Source of the DNA: Glycomyces albidus
GTDB lineage: Bacteria; Actinomycetota; Actinomycetes; Mycobacteriales; Micromonosporaceae
Reading direction: 5' to 3'
Assembly: GCF_009451885.1 (NCBI RefSeq)
Contig: NZ_WIAO01000002.1
Span: forward strand, 124,001-188,000
Length of the DNA: 64,000 bases
A program made the position numbers and the translations under genes. Under the pieces are notes generated by a model. That model did not search any database. It was not told the DNA's origin and saw only the letters and a program-made list of their open reading frames with translations. Below are positions 27,228 to 35,650 of the stretch, piece by piece. The number at the start of each line of letters is the position of its first letter. The first letter of the stretch is position 1.

Positions 27228-27815
27228 ATGGAACCACTGCTCATCGCCGCCGCCGTCGCGTTCGGCGGGGTCTTCGTCGGCGAACTCGGCGACAAGAGCC
27301 AGCTCATGGCCCTCACCTTCGCCACCAAGTACCGGCTCCGCACCGTCGTCCTCGGACTCGTCATCGCCATCGGCGCGCTCATCGGCCTCTCCGTCGGCGT
27401 CGGCGCCGCCGTCGGCAACCTGCTCCCCACCGACTGGATCCGCCTCGCCGCCGCCGTCATGTTCATCGGCTTCGGCCTGTGGGGCCTGCGCGGCGGCGGC
27501 GAAGACGACGACGACGAAGGCCCCGTCAAAGAGCGCCGCACCGGCCTCCTCACCGTCGTCGCCGCCATGTTCCTCGCCGAGTTCGGCGACAAGACCATGA
27601 TCATCGCGATGGGCATGGGCGCCAGCTACAACCCGTGGGGCGTCTGGATCGGCGGCACCCTCGGCATGCTCGCCGCCGACCTCCTCGCCGTCTTCGCCGG
27701 CGCCTGGGTCGCCGCCCGCATCCCCGAGAAGGTCGTCCGCTACGTCTCCTCCGGCCTGTTCCTCGTCATCGGCGTCCTCCTGGGCGTCGAGGCCGTGACG
27801 GCGCTGGCGGGATAA
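27228..27815 (+). CDS. UPF0016/GDT1-family manganese exporter
   Basis: A 195-residue membrane protein with six hydrophobic helices and two copies of the family signature E-x-G-D-K-[ST]: E19-LGDKS and E118-FGDKT. An acidic loop, [16 protein letters not shown], separates the halves. Homologues (TMEM165/Gdt1, MneA) export Mn2+ or Ca2+. ATG 27228 follows GGGAGGA. The upstream Mn riboswitch strongly supports manganese efflux. Confidence 0.9.
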   Translation: MEPLLIAAAVAFGGVFVGELGDKSQLMALTFATKYRLRTVVLGLVIAIGALIGLSVGVGAAVGNLLPTDWIRLAAAVMFIGFGLWGLRGGGEDDDDEGPVKERRTGLLTVVAAMFLAEFGDKTMIIAMGMGASYNPWGVWIGGTLGMLAADLLAVFAGAWVAARIPEKVVRYVSSGLFLVIGVLLGVEAVTALAG

Positions 27816-27825
27816 GCTGGCGGTC

Positions 27826-28290
27826 ATGCCGAAAACGGACGAGATCGTGGACACCGCCGTCATCTACACCGACGGGGCCTGCTCCGGCAACCCCGGCCCC
27901 GGCGGATGGGGCGTGTACTTCAAATGGGGCGAGCTGGAGAAGGACCTGTATGGCTCCGACCCGGCCACCACCAACAACCGCATGGAGCTCATGGCCGCCA
28001 TCCAGGCCCTCGAGACCCTCAAGCGGCCCATGCGCGTCGTGCTCTACACCGACTCGTCGTACGTCCGCAACGGCATCATGACCTGGATGAACGGCTGGAA
28101 GCGCAACGGCTGGGTCAACGCCAAGAAGGAACCGGTCAAGAACGCCGACCTGTGGCGGCGCCTCGACGAGGCCGCCGCCCGCCACGAGGTCGACTGGCGC
28201 TGGGTCAAGGGCCACGCCGGCGACCCCGGCAACGAACGCGCCGACAAGCTCGCCTGCCAGGGACGCGACGAGGCCGCCGGCCGCCGCTGA
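27826..28290 (+). CDS. rnhA: Ribonuclease HI
   Basis: A 154-residue enzyme degrading the RNA strand of RNA-DNA hybrids. The catalytic carboxylates are visible: D16 ([16 protein letters not shown]), Glu in [10 protein letters not shown], Asp in [10 protein letters not shown] and the last Asp in [15 protein letters not shown]. It has the extended basic handle ([21 protein letters not shown]), as in E. coli RNase HI. ATG 27826 lies 11 bp after the exporter gene. Confidence 0.95.
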   Translation: MPKTDEIVDTAVIYTDGACSGNPGPGGWGVYFKWGELEKDLYGSDPATTNNRMELMAAIQALETLKRPMRVVLYTDSSYVRNGIMTWMNGWKRNGWVNAKKEPVKNADLWRRLDEAAARHEVDWRWVKGHAGDPGNERADKLACQGRDEAAGRR

Positions 28291-28362
28291 CGACCTGCCG
28301 CACGGCCCACACCGTCCCGGGCCGCGCCGCCGATCCACGATGAGAATGGAACAATCACCACC

Positions 28363-29235
28363 ATGAGCGACCAGGTACCGTCACGATTCTCCGGAGGCGT
28401 CGACCTCAGCACCCTCGCCGCCGCCGCCCAGGCCCAGCAGGCCGCCCAGGGCGCGTCCGGCGACCCGGGCGTCGTCGCGATCGACGTCACCGACGCCACG
28501 GTCCAGAGCGAAGTCCTCGAACGCTCCCTCGAAGCGCTCGTCGTCGTCGCCTTCTGGGCCGACCAGGTCCCCGAGAGCCTCCAGGTCCGCGACGCCCTCC
28601 AGAAGCTCGCGAACGAGGCCGGCGGCGCCTGGGTCTACGCCCGCGCCGACGTCCTCCAGAACCAGCAGCTCGCCGCCGCGCTCCAGCTCCAGGCGCTCCC
28701 GGCCGTCGTCGCCCTCGCCCAGGGCCGGCCGCTCGACCTGCTCCAGGGCCCGCAGACCGAGCAGGGCCTGCGCCAGTGGATCGGCCGCATCACCCAGGCC
28801 GCCGGCATCGACGTCCCGCAGCCGGTCGACCCCGAACTCGCCAACGCCGAGAACCTCATGGTCAACGGCGAACTCGACGCCGCCGAGGCCGCATACGACA
28901 AGTACCTCAAGAACCACCCGGCCTCCGGCGAGGCCGAGGCCGGGATCGCGCAGGTGCGGATGCTCCGCCGCGTCGGGGCCCTCCCCGACAACGCCGTGGC
29001 CCTCGCCGACGCCGACCCCGACAACATCGAGATGGCGCTCGCCGCGGCCGACCTCCAGCTCCTGTCGGGGCAGGCCGCGGCCGCCTACGATCGGCTGATC
29101 ACGCTCGTGGCCAAGAACACCGGCGACGAGCGCGAACGGATCCGCAAGCGCCTGATCGAACTGTTCACCGTGGCCGGCACCGACGACCCGGACGTGGCGA
29201 AGGCCCGCCGCAAACTCAGCGCCGTCCTCTTCTAG
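28363..29235 (+). CDS. CnoX/YbbN-like protein: redox-inactive thioredoxin fold plus TPR
   Basis: A 290-residue cytoplasmic protein. Residues 45-150 have a thioredoxin fold in which the CxxC site is replaced by WADQVPES, so no disulfide chemistry is expected. The C-terminal half (about 160-285) contains TPR-like helices (ENLMVNGELDAAEAAYDKYL). The architecture matches CnoX/YbbN holdases that hand clients to chaperones. ATG 28363 is preceded by GAGAATGGAACA. Confidence 0.85.
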   Translation: MSDQVPSRFSGGVDLSTLAAAAQAQQAAQGASGDPGVVAIDVTDATVQSEVLERSLEALVVVAFWADQVPESLQVRDALQKLANEAGGAWVYARADVLQNQQLAAALQLQALPAVVALAQGRPLDLLQGPQTEQGLRQWIGRITQAAGIDVPQPVDPELANAENLMVNGELDAAEAAYDKYLKNHPASGEAEAGIAQVRMLRRVGALPDNAVALADADPDNIEMALAAADLQLLSGQAAAAYDRLITLVAKNTGDERERIRKRLIELFTVAGTDDPDVAKARRKLSAVLF

Positions 29236-29267
29236 ACCCGAACCGCAAGGGCCCCAAGCGCCTTCGA

Positions 29268-29299
29268 AACCTCCACGGCACCGCGGTGCCGTGGAGGTT
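29268..29299. terminator. Intrinsic terminator
   Basis: A perfect 32-bp palindrome (left arm AACCTCCACGGCACCG) begins 33 bp after the cnoX-like stop, extended by CGAA/TTCG-type pairing at its base. Confidence 0.8.
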
Positions 29300-29386
29300 C
29301 GGCTGTTCGGAGGAGGTAGATCACCTGGTGCCGCGGCGTCTGCTGTGCCAAGCTAGCGGAACAGCGAACGGTGGGGGAGGTGAACG

Positions 29387-30301
29387 GTGCCGGCGACTCG
29401 GACGAGACGCGTGGCCGTCCTCGACGCGCCCTCGAATCTCGGCCTCCGGCCGCCCACCCCGCACACCGTCCCCGGCTGCGCGAAAGCCCCCGGGGCCCTT
29501 CGCGACCACCGCCTCGTCGCACGCCTCAACGCGCTCGACGCCGGGTGCCTGACACCGCCGCGCTTCGACGCCTCCCCGTGGCGCCCCGGCGACGGCGTCG
29601 GCCAGGCCAAGGCGATCGCCGAGTACACGCGCCGGCTCGCCGACCGGGTCGAGCGCCTGTGGCAGGAGCGGCGCTTCCCGCTCGTGCTCGGCGGCGACTG
29701 CTCGATCCTGCTCGGGCCCGCGCTCGCGGCCCGGCGCCGCACCGAACGCGACCGCAAGCCCCGCGGCCTGGTGTTCATCGACGCGCACTCCGACTTCCGG
29801 CACCCGGGGAACTCCCAGTACGTCGGCGCGGCGGCCGCCGAGGAGCTCGCGCTCGCCACCGGGCGGGGCCAGCCCGACCTCACCGACATCGGCGGACTGC
29901 GGCCCTATGTGGACACCGATCATCTGGTGATGCTCGGCCTGCGCTCGGACGACCCGCACCGGGTCGAACTAGAGGCGACGGGCATCGCGCTGCGCACGGT
30001 CCCGGCCCTGCGCGCCGGCGGCGTCGGCCGCAGCGCCGAGTGGGCGCTCGACGCGCTCGGCGACGTCGCGACCTTCTGGCTCCACGTCGACGCCGACGTC
30101 CTCGACCCGTCGGTGATGCCCGCGGTCGACGGCCCGGCGCCGGGCGGCATCTCCCTGGGCGAACTCAGCCAGATCGTCGCCACCTGCGCCGCCGACGACC
30201 GCTGCGCCGGCATGGACCTGACGGTCTTCGACCCCGACTACGACCCCGACGGCGAGTACGCGAAGGCCCTCACGGACCTCCTGGTCGAGGCGCTCCAGTA
30301 G
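29387..30301 (+). CDS. Arginase/agmatinase-family hydrolase
   Basis: A 304-residue ureohydrolase-fold protein. Mn-binding motifs are VLGGDCSIL, FIDAHSDFRHP, HVDADVLDP and GMDLTVFDPDYD. The first ligand position, His in GGDHS of classical arginases, is Cys here, as in a subset of actinobacterial 'arginase family' proteins, so the substrate may not be arginine. GTG 29387 follows GGGGGAGGTGAAC. It stands alone downstream of a terminator. Confidence 0.8.
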   Translation: MPATRTRRVAVLDAPSNLGLRPPTPHTVPGCAKAPGALRDHRLVARLNALDAGCLTPPRFDASPWRPGDGVGQAKAIAEYTRRLADRVERLWQERRFPLVLGGDCSILLGPALAARRRTERDRKPRGLVFIDAHSDFRHPGNSQYVGAAAAEELALATGRGQPDLTDIGGLRPYVDTDHLVMLGLRSDDPHRVELEATGIALRTVPALRAGGVGRSAEWALDALGDVATFWLHVDADVLDPSVMPAVDGPAPGGISLGELSQIVATCAADDRCAGMDLTVFDPDYDPDGEYAKALTDLLVEALQ

Positions 30302-30332
30302 GCGCGACTCGTTCATCCTCATCCGCGTCGGC

Positions 30333-31166
30333 CTACTGAATCGTCTTCGGCTGAATAGAGCCCAGCCACGCCGCCCGGACTTCACTGCTGCGGAGCCGCG
30401 CCCTTCGTACCTCGACACTTTTCTCAGTCCTGCCCATCAGCTTTGCCGCCTCGGCCACCGAATGGGTTCGGATCAGTTCGTCTTCCTCAGGCGTCCATTG
30501 TTTTCGGACGATGTTGTAGCGGTAGGCGTTCGCCGGATCAGGGGTCCACGCGGCGACTTGTGTCGCCGCACGAAGCTTCCGACCGATGCTGACAGTATCG
30601 GGCGAGTGCCACGCCCACGCGGCAAGAGCTGCAGCTGCGAGGTTGAGCACCAGGATGTTCGCGACGCCATCGCGCTGGTTCAGCCTGGGGCTCCGCGTAA
30701 CGCCGCAGACCTCTTGGACCACTTCGCAGTAAAACTCGGCCATCGGCTTGCTCGCGGTCACGAAGCTTACGAACGGCGCGCCCTTGCCCGTGAATCCGAC
30801 GGCGCCATCGCCATCGAGCAGACCTCGCACGTAGTCGGCCTTCGCGAACGGTGGTTTCAGCGGCTCTATGATTCGCGACTTACGGCCCGGTGGCACACCG
30901 AAGTCAGCGATGGCTCGCCGTGTCGACTGGTCGTAGAAGGCGAGGGTCGCCGACGTGTACTCCTCCATGAAGTTTGTACTTCTAGTCCTTTGCCGAATCG
31001 ACGAATAGCAGGGCAGGATCGCTGCGAGCTTGGGCAGCACATCCGCATCACGCACCGAAAGCTCCAACCGGACCTTGCCCTTCCCGTTAAGGGAGCCGTG
31101 ATGCGATCCGTCCGTCTGCAGTAGGCCGATGAGGTACGCGATTTCTGGTTTCGTAACGCCAAACAT
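30333..31166 (-). CDS. Free-standing LAGLIDADG homing endonuclease with SANT/Myb-like tail
   Basis: A 277-residue protein with two LAGLIDADG helices: YLIGLLQTDGS (about 11-21) and VRGLLDGDGAV (about 113-123), each ending in the acidic metal ligand, as in single-chain homing endonucleases. The C-terminus (about 215-262, KQWTPEEDELIRTH...VEVRRARL) resembles a SANT/Myb three-helix DNA-binding domain. No intron or intein host gene surrounds it. GC is visibly lower than its neighbours, supporting transfer. ATG 31166 is the first start in frame. Confidence 0.8.
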   Translation of the reverse strand: MFGVTKPEIAYLIGLLQTDGSHHGSLNGKGKVRLELSVRDADVLPKLAAILPCYSSIRQRTRSTNFMEEYTSATLAFYDQSTRRAIADFGVPPGRKSRIIEPLKPPFAKADYVRGLLDGDGAVGFTGKGAPFVSFVTASKPMAEFYCEVVQEVCGVTRSPRLNQRDGVANILVLNLAAAALAAWAWHSPDTVSIGRKLRAATQVAAWTPDPANAYRYNIVRKQWTPEEDELIRTHSVAEAAKLMGRTEKSVEVRRARLRSSEVRAAWLGSIQPKTIQ

Positions 31167-31465
31167 GGAGCAACCGTAGAGTCGCCGGCGGACAGTCCAG
31201 GCGACGTAAGTTCGGCGTAAGTGATGGAGATCCCAACGGGTGCACGGGGAACCATCTGTCCCATCTCCGCCAGGTCGTCTGCGTCACGGGCTGATCGCCA
31301 CCCGACGGGCCGGACGCCCGCGAGTCCGGCGCGCCGGGGTCGCTCGGCTGGACGGCCGGACATGGCGGACGTTCGGCTGCCTTTGACCACAAGGGGTTTC
31401 GGTTCGACCACTGCAGGTTTACAGTCGGTGGCCCGCCCGTCTTTCGATCTGAGAGTTGCCCCTCC

Positions 31466-32530
31466 ATGAGCGATCCGTCCTTCAGCGACCCCGAGATCAA
31501 CCGGACGCCCTCCGGCTTCACCGGCCCTGAGCAGCCGACGGCGCCCCAGTACCCGCCGCCTCCCCCGCCCGGCGACGGCACCGGCGCACAACCGGCGACC
31601 GGTGCTCAGTACCCGCCGCCCCCGGTCTACATCCCGCCCGCGCCGCAACCACCGTCCGCGCCGATGAGCCCGGCGAACGGGATGGGCCTGACCGCGCTCG
31701 TCCTGGGCATCTCGGGACTCGCGACGAGCTGGATCCCATTCCTCGGCTGCCTCGGCCTCATCGCGGGCGTCCTTGCGATCGTGTTCGGCGCCCTCGGCCT
31801 CGGCAAGGCCAACCGTGGCCAGGCCACGAACCGAAGCTCGGCCGTCGCCGGGCTCGCCACCGGCATCTTGGCCGTCGTCGTCAGCCTGGCGGCCGCGATG
31901 GCGTTCTGGAGCCTCGGCGATCCCGAACGCGTCGAATTCTCCGACGAGGGCGCTGGCGACACCGGTGAGTCCGATGTGGATGAAAGCGCGGACGGCGGCG
32001 AGCCCGCTGAAGCGGCCGAAGAACCCGAGGGGGTCGGCGACGGCCAGTGGGAGGTCGGCACCGAGATCCAGCCGGGCACGTACGTGACCACGGCCGACAG
32101 CATCCTCGGCTGCTACGTCGAGCGGCTCTCCGGATTCAGCGGCGAGTTCGAGGACATCATCGCCAACACCTTCATCGCGGACGACACGAGGGGCCGGTTC
32201 ACGATCGCGGAGGACGACGCCGGCGTCGAGTTCTCCGGCGGATGCGAATGGGTGCCCGCGACCGAGGCCACGCTCGCGGCTCCCGGGGACGAGGTCGGCC
32301 CCGGTTTCTGGGAGGTGGGCACCGAGGTCCGGCCGGGAACGTACGTGACCCAGGCGGAGGAGGGCATCCTCGACGGCTGCTACGTCGCCAGGCTCGCCGG
32401 TTTCAGCCTGGAGGTCGACGACGTCCTGGCCAACGAGTTCATCGAAGGCGGCGCCCAGGGCCGCATCGAGATCGCCGACTCCGATGCCGGCGTCGAGTTC
32501 AGCGGCGACTGCGTCTGGACCCTCGAGTAG
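31466..32530 (+). CDS. DUF4190-type membrane protein with duplicated extracellular domain
   Basis: A 354-residue protein with a Pro-rich N-terminus (1-70), three hydrophobic helices (about 73-150) containing the GLTALVLGISGLAT and FGALGLGKA features of DUF4190, an acidic linker, then two tandem copies of a ~75-residue domain at about 193-268 and 277-354. Each copy opens with WEVGTEI/V.PGTYVT, has a GCYV..L.GFS core and ends D.DAGVEFSG.C.W, with two cysteines per copy that may form a disulfide. Function unknown; probably exposed at the cell surface. ATG 31466 follows GAGAGTTGCCCCTCC. Confidence 0.8.
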   Translation: MSDPSFSDPEINRTPSGFTGPEQPTAPQYPPPPPPGDGTGAQPATGAQYPPPPVYIPPAPQPPSAPMSPANGMGLTALVLGISGLATSWIPFLGCLGLIAGVLAIVFGALGLGKANRGQATNRSSAVAGLATGILAVVVSLAAAMAFWSLGDPERVEFSDEGAGDTGESDVDESADGGEPAEAAEEPEGVGDGQWEVGTEIQPGTYVTTADSILGCYVERLSGFSGEFEDIIANTFIADDTRGRFTIAEDDAGVEFSGGCEWVPATEATLAAPGDEVGPGFWEVGTEVRPGTYVTQAEEGILDGCYVARLAGFSLEVDDVLANEFIEGGAQGRIEIADSDAGVEFSGDCVWTLE

Positions 32531-32669
32531 ACGAATCGACCCGGTTCCGCACGAGGAAGGGGCGCTTCAGGGCGCCCCGAAGCACGTGACCTGTCGCCCG
32601 ATGAATTCCGGGCCTGCGCCTCGTCTGCATCTATGCGGCCGCCTGGCCGCCTGATCGGGTGGAGGGTGC

Positions 32670-33515
32670 ATGTCGGAGCGAGTGGAGCTCGGGGTCGAGG
32701 AATTCGGGGACGCGGGGGCGCCTTTGGTGCTGCTCGTGGGCGGGCCCACCATGCTGTCGTGGCCCGACCCCGTCTGCGCCGCGCTGGCGCGGGGCGGGCG
32801 GCGTGTGGTCCGGTGCGATCTTCGGGACTGCGGTGCGTCGACCACCGTCGATCCCGAGTCGCCGGCGTACACGCTGCGGGACCTCGCGGCCGACGTCGCC
32901 GAACTCGCCGGTCGGCTCGACGTGCGGCCGGCGCACCTGGCGGGCATCGGGGTCGGCGGGATGGTCGCCCAGGTCGCGGCGCTCGACCACCCGGAGGCGT
33001 TCTCGGCGCTCACACTCGTCGGGACGCGGCCGGTCGCCCCCGGGCCGGTCGATGCGGACCTGCCCGACCACGACGGCGCCACGATGCAGCGGCTGTTCGC
33101 GCGTCCGATGCCCGACTGGTCCGACCGCGACGCCGTGGCCGATTTCGCCGCCGCCGGCGCGGCGATCCTCGGCGACGACCCGGACGCGGCACGGGCGAGG
33201 GCCGAACGCATCTTCGACCGGGCCCGGGACACCACCCCCGCAGTCCAGGCGGCCAACCACCTCGGCATGGTCTTCGCCAAACTCGACTGCAGCCCGCGCT
33301 GGCGCGAGCGCCTGCCCGGACTCGCCGTGCCGACACTGGTCGTGCACGGCCGCCGCGACCCGTTCTTCCCGGTCGGCAACGGCGAAGCGCTCGCGCGCGA
33401 GATCCCCGGCGCTCGCCTGCTCGTGCTCGAACAGGCCGCGACCGCGATCCCAGAAGCGGCGGCGGACGAGGTCGCCGCCGCGATGCTCGCCCTGCAGGCC
33501 GGCGCGGACGCCTGA
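32670..33515 (+). CDS. Alpha/beta-hydrolase-fold protein lacking catalytic Ser and His
   Basis: A 281-residue protein most like the aclacinomycin-methylesterase/haloperoxidase-type hydrolases. The oxyanion strand LVLLVGGPTMLSW and the acid strand TLVVHGRRDPFFPVGN are present. The nucleophile elbow reads GIGVGG (Gly94 instead of Ser) and the usual GH-LP motif near the C-terminus reads ATAIP, so two of three catalytic residues are missing. Probably a non-enzymatic relative or with altered chemistry. ATG 32670 is preceded by GGTGGAGGGTGC. Confidence 0.8.
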   Translation: MSERVELGVEEFGDAGAPLVLLVGGPTMLSWPDPVCAALARGGRRVVRCDLRDCGASTTVDPESPAYTLRDLAADVAELAGRLDVRPAHLAGIGVGGMVAQVAALDHPEAFSALTLVGTRPVAPGPVDADLPDHDGATMQRLFARPMPDWSDRDAVADFAAAGAAILGDDPDAARARAERIFDRARDTTPAVQAANHLGMVFAKLDCSPRWRERLPGLAVPTLVVHGRRDPFFPVGNGEALAREIPGARLLVLEQAATAIPEAAADEVAAAMLALQAGADA

Positions 33516-33570
33516 TGCGGGCGCCCAGACATATGCCGGCGGTTCCACCGTCGAATCAGGATCGTCCGAC

Positions 33571-33939
33571 ATGACCGATGACGCTGAGGCGCTGGCCGAA
33601 CGTGTTCGCGCGCTGGCCGACGGCCGACCCGGGGTGGTCGGGCTCGCGCTGCGGCCGGAGGACGACTGGGTGTCCGGGACGTTCGCGTTGACCGTCAACG
33701 AGCACCCGGCGGTCGTGGTGCTGTCGGACGGGGGACTCATGGTGCGGGTCGCGAAGGCCGATCACGCCGTGTTCGGGGCCGAGCCGGGGGTGCGGCCGAA
33801 GCCGTTGAATCCCAGAGGTGCGGGCGGCTGGCTCAGGGTCGCCGTCTCGGCCGACGCCTCGGATGCCGAACTGCGCGCGTGGGTCGAGCGCGGCCTCGCG
33901 TTCGCCGGCACCCTGCCGCACCCGGACGAGTACTCCTAG
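33571..33939 (+). CDS. TfoX N-terminal-domain-like protein
   Basis: A 122-residue cytoplasmic protein. FALTVNEHPAVVVLSDGGLMVRVAKADHA and GGWLRVAV resemble the beta-sheet core of the TfoX/Sxy N-terminal domain, common as a small stand-alone protein in actinobacteria. No competence role is implied. ATG 33571 lies 56 bp after the hydrolase-like gene and the two may be co-transcribed. Confidence 0.65.
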   Translation: MTDDAEALAERVRALADGRPGVVGLALRPEDDWVSGTFALTVNEHPAVVVLSDGGLMVRVAKADHAVFGAEPGVRPKPLNPRGAGGWLRVAVSADASDAELRAWVERGLAFAGTLPHPDEYS

Positions 33940-33974
33940 CGTGCCGGCCGTCGTTGCAGGCGCCGTCGCGGTGT

Positions 33975-34397
33975 CTACCGTGCTTCGGCGCCACCGCCTT
34001 CCAGCGTTTCGCGGTACGGCGCCATGATCGCGAGCACCTTGTCGAGCGATCCGGCGTCGAGCCAGAGGTCGTACCACTCGTTGTCGGCAGGGTCGTCGGT
34101 GACGCGCTTGAGCGTGCGGAGGGCGGTGGCGCGGAGGGCTTCGGCGTCGAACGGGTGGGCGTCGAGGACCTCGGTGGCGCGTTCGCCGGGGGAGGGCGCC
34201 CCGAGGCGCATCGCGGTGAGGACCGCGGCGCCCACGGCGCCTTGGCATTCGGGGCTCTCAAGGTACTCGGTCTCGTCGAGGACGTCGATCATGGCCGATC
34301 TGAGGTGCGCGGTGTTGGCGTCCGCGTCGTCGGTGAGCGCGTCGAGGCAGTCCCACGCGCCGTCGTTGTCGAACGGTCCGTAATCCCAGGCGCCCAT
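33975..34397 (-). CDS. DUF4259-like protein
   Basis: A 140-residue acidic protein that opens with MGAWDYGPFDNDGAWDCLDAL, the hallmark of the DUF4259 family, with further helices through WYDLWLDAGSLDKVLAIM. Function unknown; family members are sporadic in actinobacteria and sometimes resemble immunity-type proteins. ATG 34397 is preceded by GAAGGAGCGGCAC, deciding against the open frame upstream. It converges with the TfoX-like gene. Confidence 0.75.
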   Translation of the reverse strand: MGAWDYGPFDNDGAWDCLDALTDDADANTAHLRSAMIDVLDETEYLESPECQGAVGAAVLTAMRLGAPSPGERATEVLDAHPFDAEALRATALRTLKRVTDDPADNEWYDLWLDAGSLDKVLAIMAPYRETLEGGGAEAR

Positions 34398-34556
34398 GTG
34401 CCGCTCCTTCGGGGGTCGATGGTGGTGCGAGCGAGTGTAGGCGGCGGGTGCGACGACGGTACCCGGCTTCGCGGAGGCGGCGCTGCCGTTCGCGGCCAGC
34501 GCGTGCGGCGTTCGAGCCTTATGCTGAAGTTCCCGCTGTTCTATGAGGATTGCGCG

Positions 34557-34874
34557 ATGACTGACCCCTTCACTGACCTTCCCATTGCCCCGCAAGGCGA
34601 TCGGCCGCCGCAGAACGGCCTCGGCAACGCGTCGCTCGCTTTTGGTCTCGTGGCGCTCGCCACGACGTGGCTGCCGGCGCTGCTGGGCCTGATCGGGTTG
34701 ATCACCGGTGTGCTCGCCGTCGTGTTCGGCGCGATCGGGCTCGCCTGGGCCCGCACCGGTCTGGCGACGAACCGGGGTACGGCGGCCGGCGGCCTGTTCA
34801 GCGGCCTTGGCGCACTGACCGTCATGGTCTTGATCTTCCTGATCGCGAGTTCCGGCGGCCCGTTCGGGGCGTGA
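34557..34874 (+). CDS. Short DUF4190-like membrane protein
   Basis: A 105-residue protein that is mostly three hydrophobic helices (about 22-45, 48-63, 78-100). The stretch NGLGNASLAFGLVALATTWL...FGAIGLAWARTGLATNRG is clearly related to the membrane part of the gene at 31466, but the Pro-rich head and extracellular repeats are absent. ATG 34557 follows TGAGGATTGCGCG. Function unknown. Confidence 0.75.
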   Translation: MTDPFTDLPIAPQGDRPPQNGLGNASLAFGLVALATTWLPALLGLIGLITGVLAVVFGAIGLAWARTGLATNRGTAAGGLFSGLGALTVMVLIFLIASSGGPFGA

Positions 34875-34952
34875 CGCCTCCGTCCGGGGCGCGGCCTCGC
34901 CGTCCGGTGCGCCCGCCGGTTAACCGCTGTCGTCGGAGCCGGTGCGGCGCTT

Positions 34953-35612
34953 ATGCTCCACGGCGTGGAGTTCGAGGAGTTCGCCGGATTGGATCACCGC
35001 GGGGCCGCCGGGCGGCTGCTCGCGGCGGGATGGAACGTCTGCGGCATCGGGGACTGGGCCTTCGTGTGGCGCTCGCCGGACGGGCGGCTGGTGGCTCGGG
35101 TGTGCGCGTTCGAGCCGGGGTACGGGGTGTTCGTCGAGCTGTGCCGGGCGCTTCCCGGGCATTCCATGCTGCCGCGGATCCGGTTCGACGCCGAGTTGGC
35201 GGGCGGGGGCCGGTTGACCGTCATGGAGGCGCTTCGGCCTGCTTCCGCCGAGGAGCGCGAGTCCGTTCTGGCGCGGTGGGAGGCCGCCGCGCCGGATGAT
35301 CCGGTGTCGGCGGTGCGGGCCGAGGCCGAGCGGTTGGATGCCGAAGCGGCCCAGCGCATTCCGTTCTGGGGCGGGCTCGACCGGAATCCCGGGAACGTCA
35401 TGCGGCGCTCCGATGGCGGCCTGGTGCTGGTGGACCTGTTCTACGCCAACGGCCTGGAGATCTACCGGGCGCTGGTCGGCGACCCTGCGAAGGTCGCCGC
35501 CGCGTTCCCCGCCGAGAAGCGGGTCTTCATCTGCGACATCGCGGTCATCGCCCGCGAGTCGTCACCCGAGGAGATCGCCGCGCTTCGCGCCGCCGCGGCT
35601 TCGATCGCCTGA
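34953..35612 (+). CDS. Protein-kinase-like (aminoglycoside phosphotransferase-type) fold protein
   Basis: A 219-residue protein. GLDRNPGNVM followed by LVLVDLFYANG resembles the catalytic loop H/G-x-D-x(4)-N and the metal-binding D of the APH/kinase fold, with VWRSPDGRLVARV in the place of the N-lobe strands. The usual catalytic loop His is missing and the protein is short, so activity is uncertain. Start ATG 34953; an in-frame later start cannot be excluded. Confidence 0.6.
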   Translation: MLHGVEFEEFAGLDHRGAAGRLLAAGWNVCGIGDWAFVWRSPDGRLVARVCAFEPGYGVFVELCRALPGHSMLPRIRFDAELAGGGRLTVMEALRPASAEERESVLARWEAAAPDDPVSAVRAEAERLDAEAAQRIPFWGGLDRNPGNVMRRSDGGLVLVDLFYANGLEIYRALVGDPAKVAAAFPAEKRVFICDIAVIARESSPEEIAALRAAAASIA

Positions 35613-35650
35613 GCGCCGCTGGTCGAGCCGGGGGGCGGCGCCCTTGCTCC

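Noticed and set aside
25709-27616. A 1024-codon minus-strand frame extending the ROK gene across the MFS and riboswitch region
   Set aside because: Its extra 636 residues are Gly/Glu/Ala-rich antisense of a clear MFS gene; the ROK protein has a natural start at 25708 with a -10 element just upstream.
31221-31469. 82-codon plus-strand frame before the DUF4190 gene
   Set aside because: No ribosome site, Arg/Ser/Pro-rich, and it overlaps the real start at 31466.
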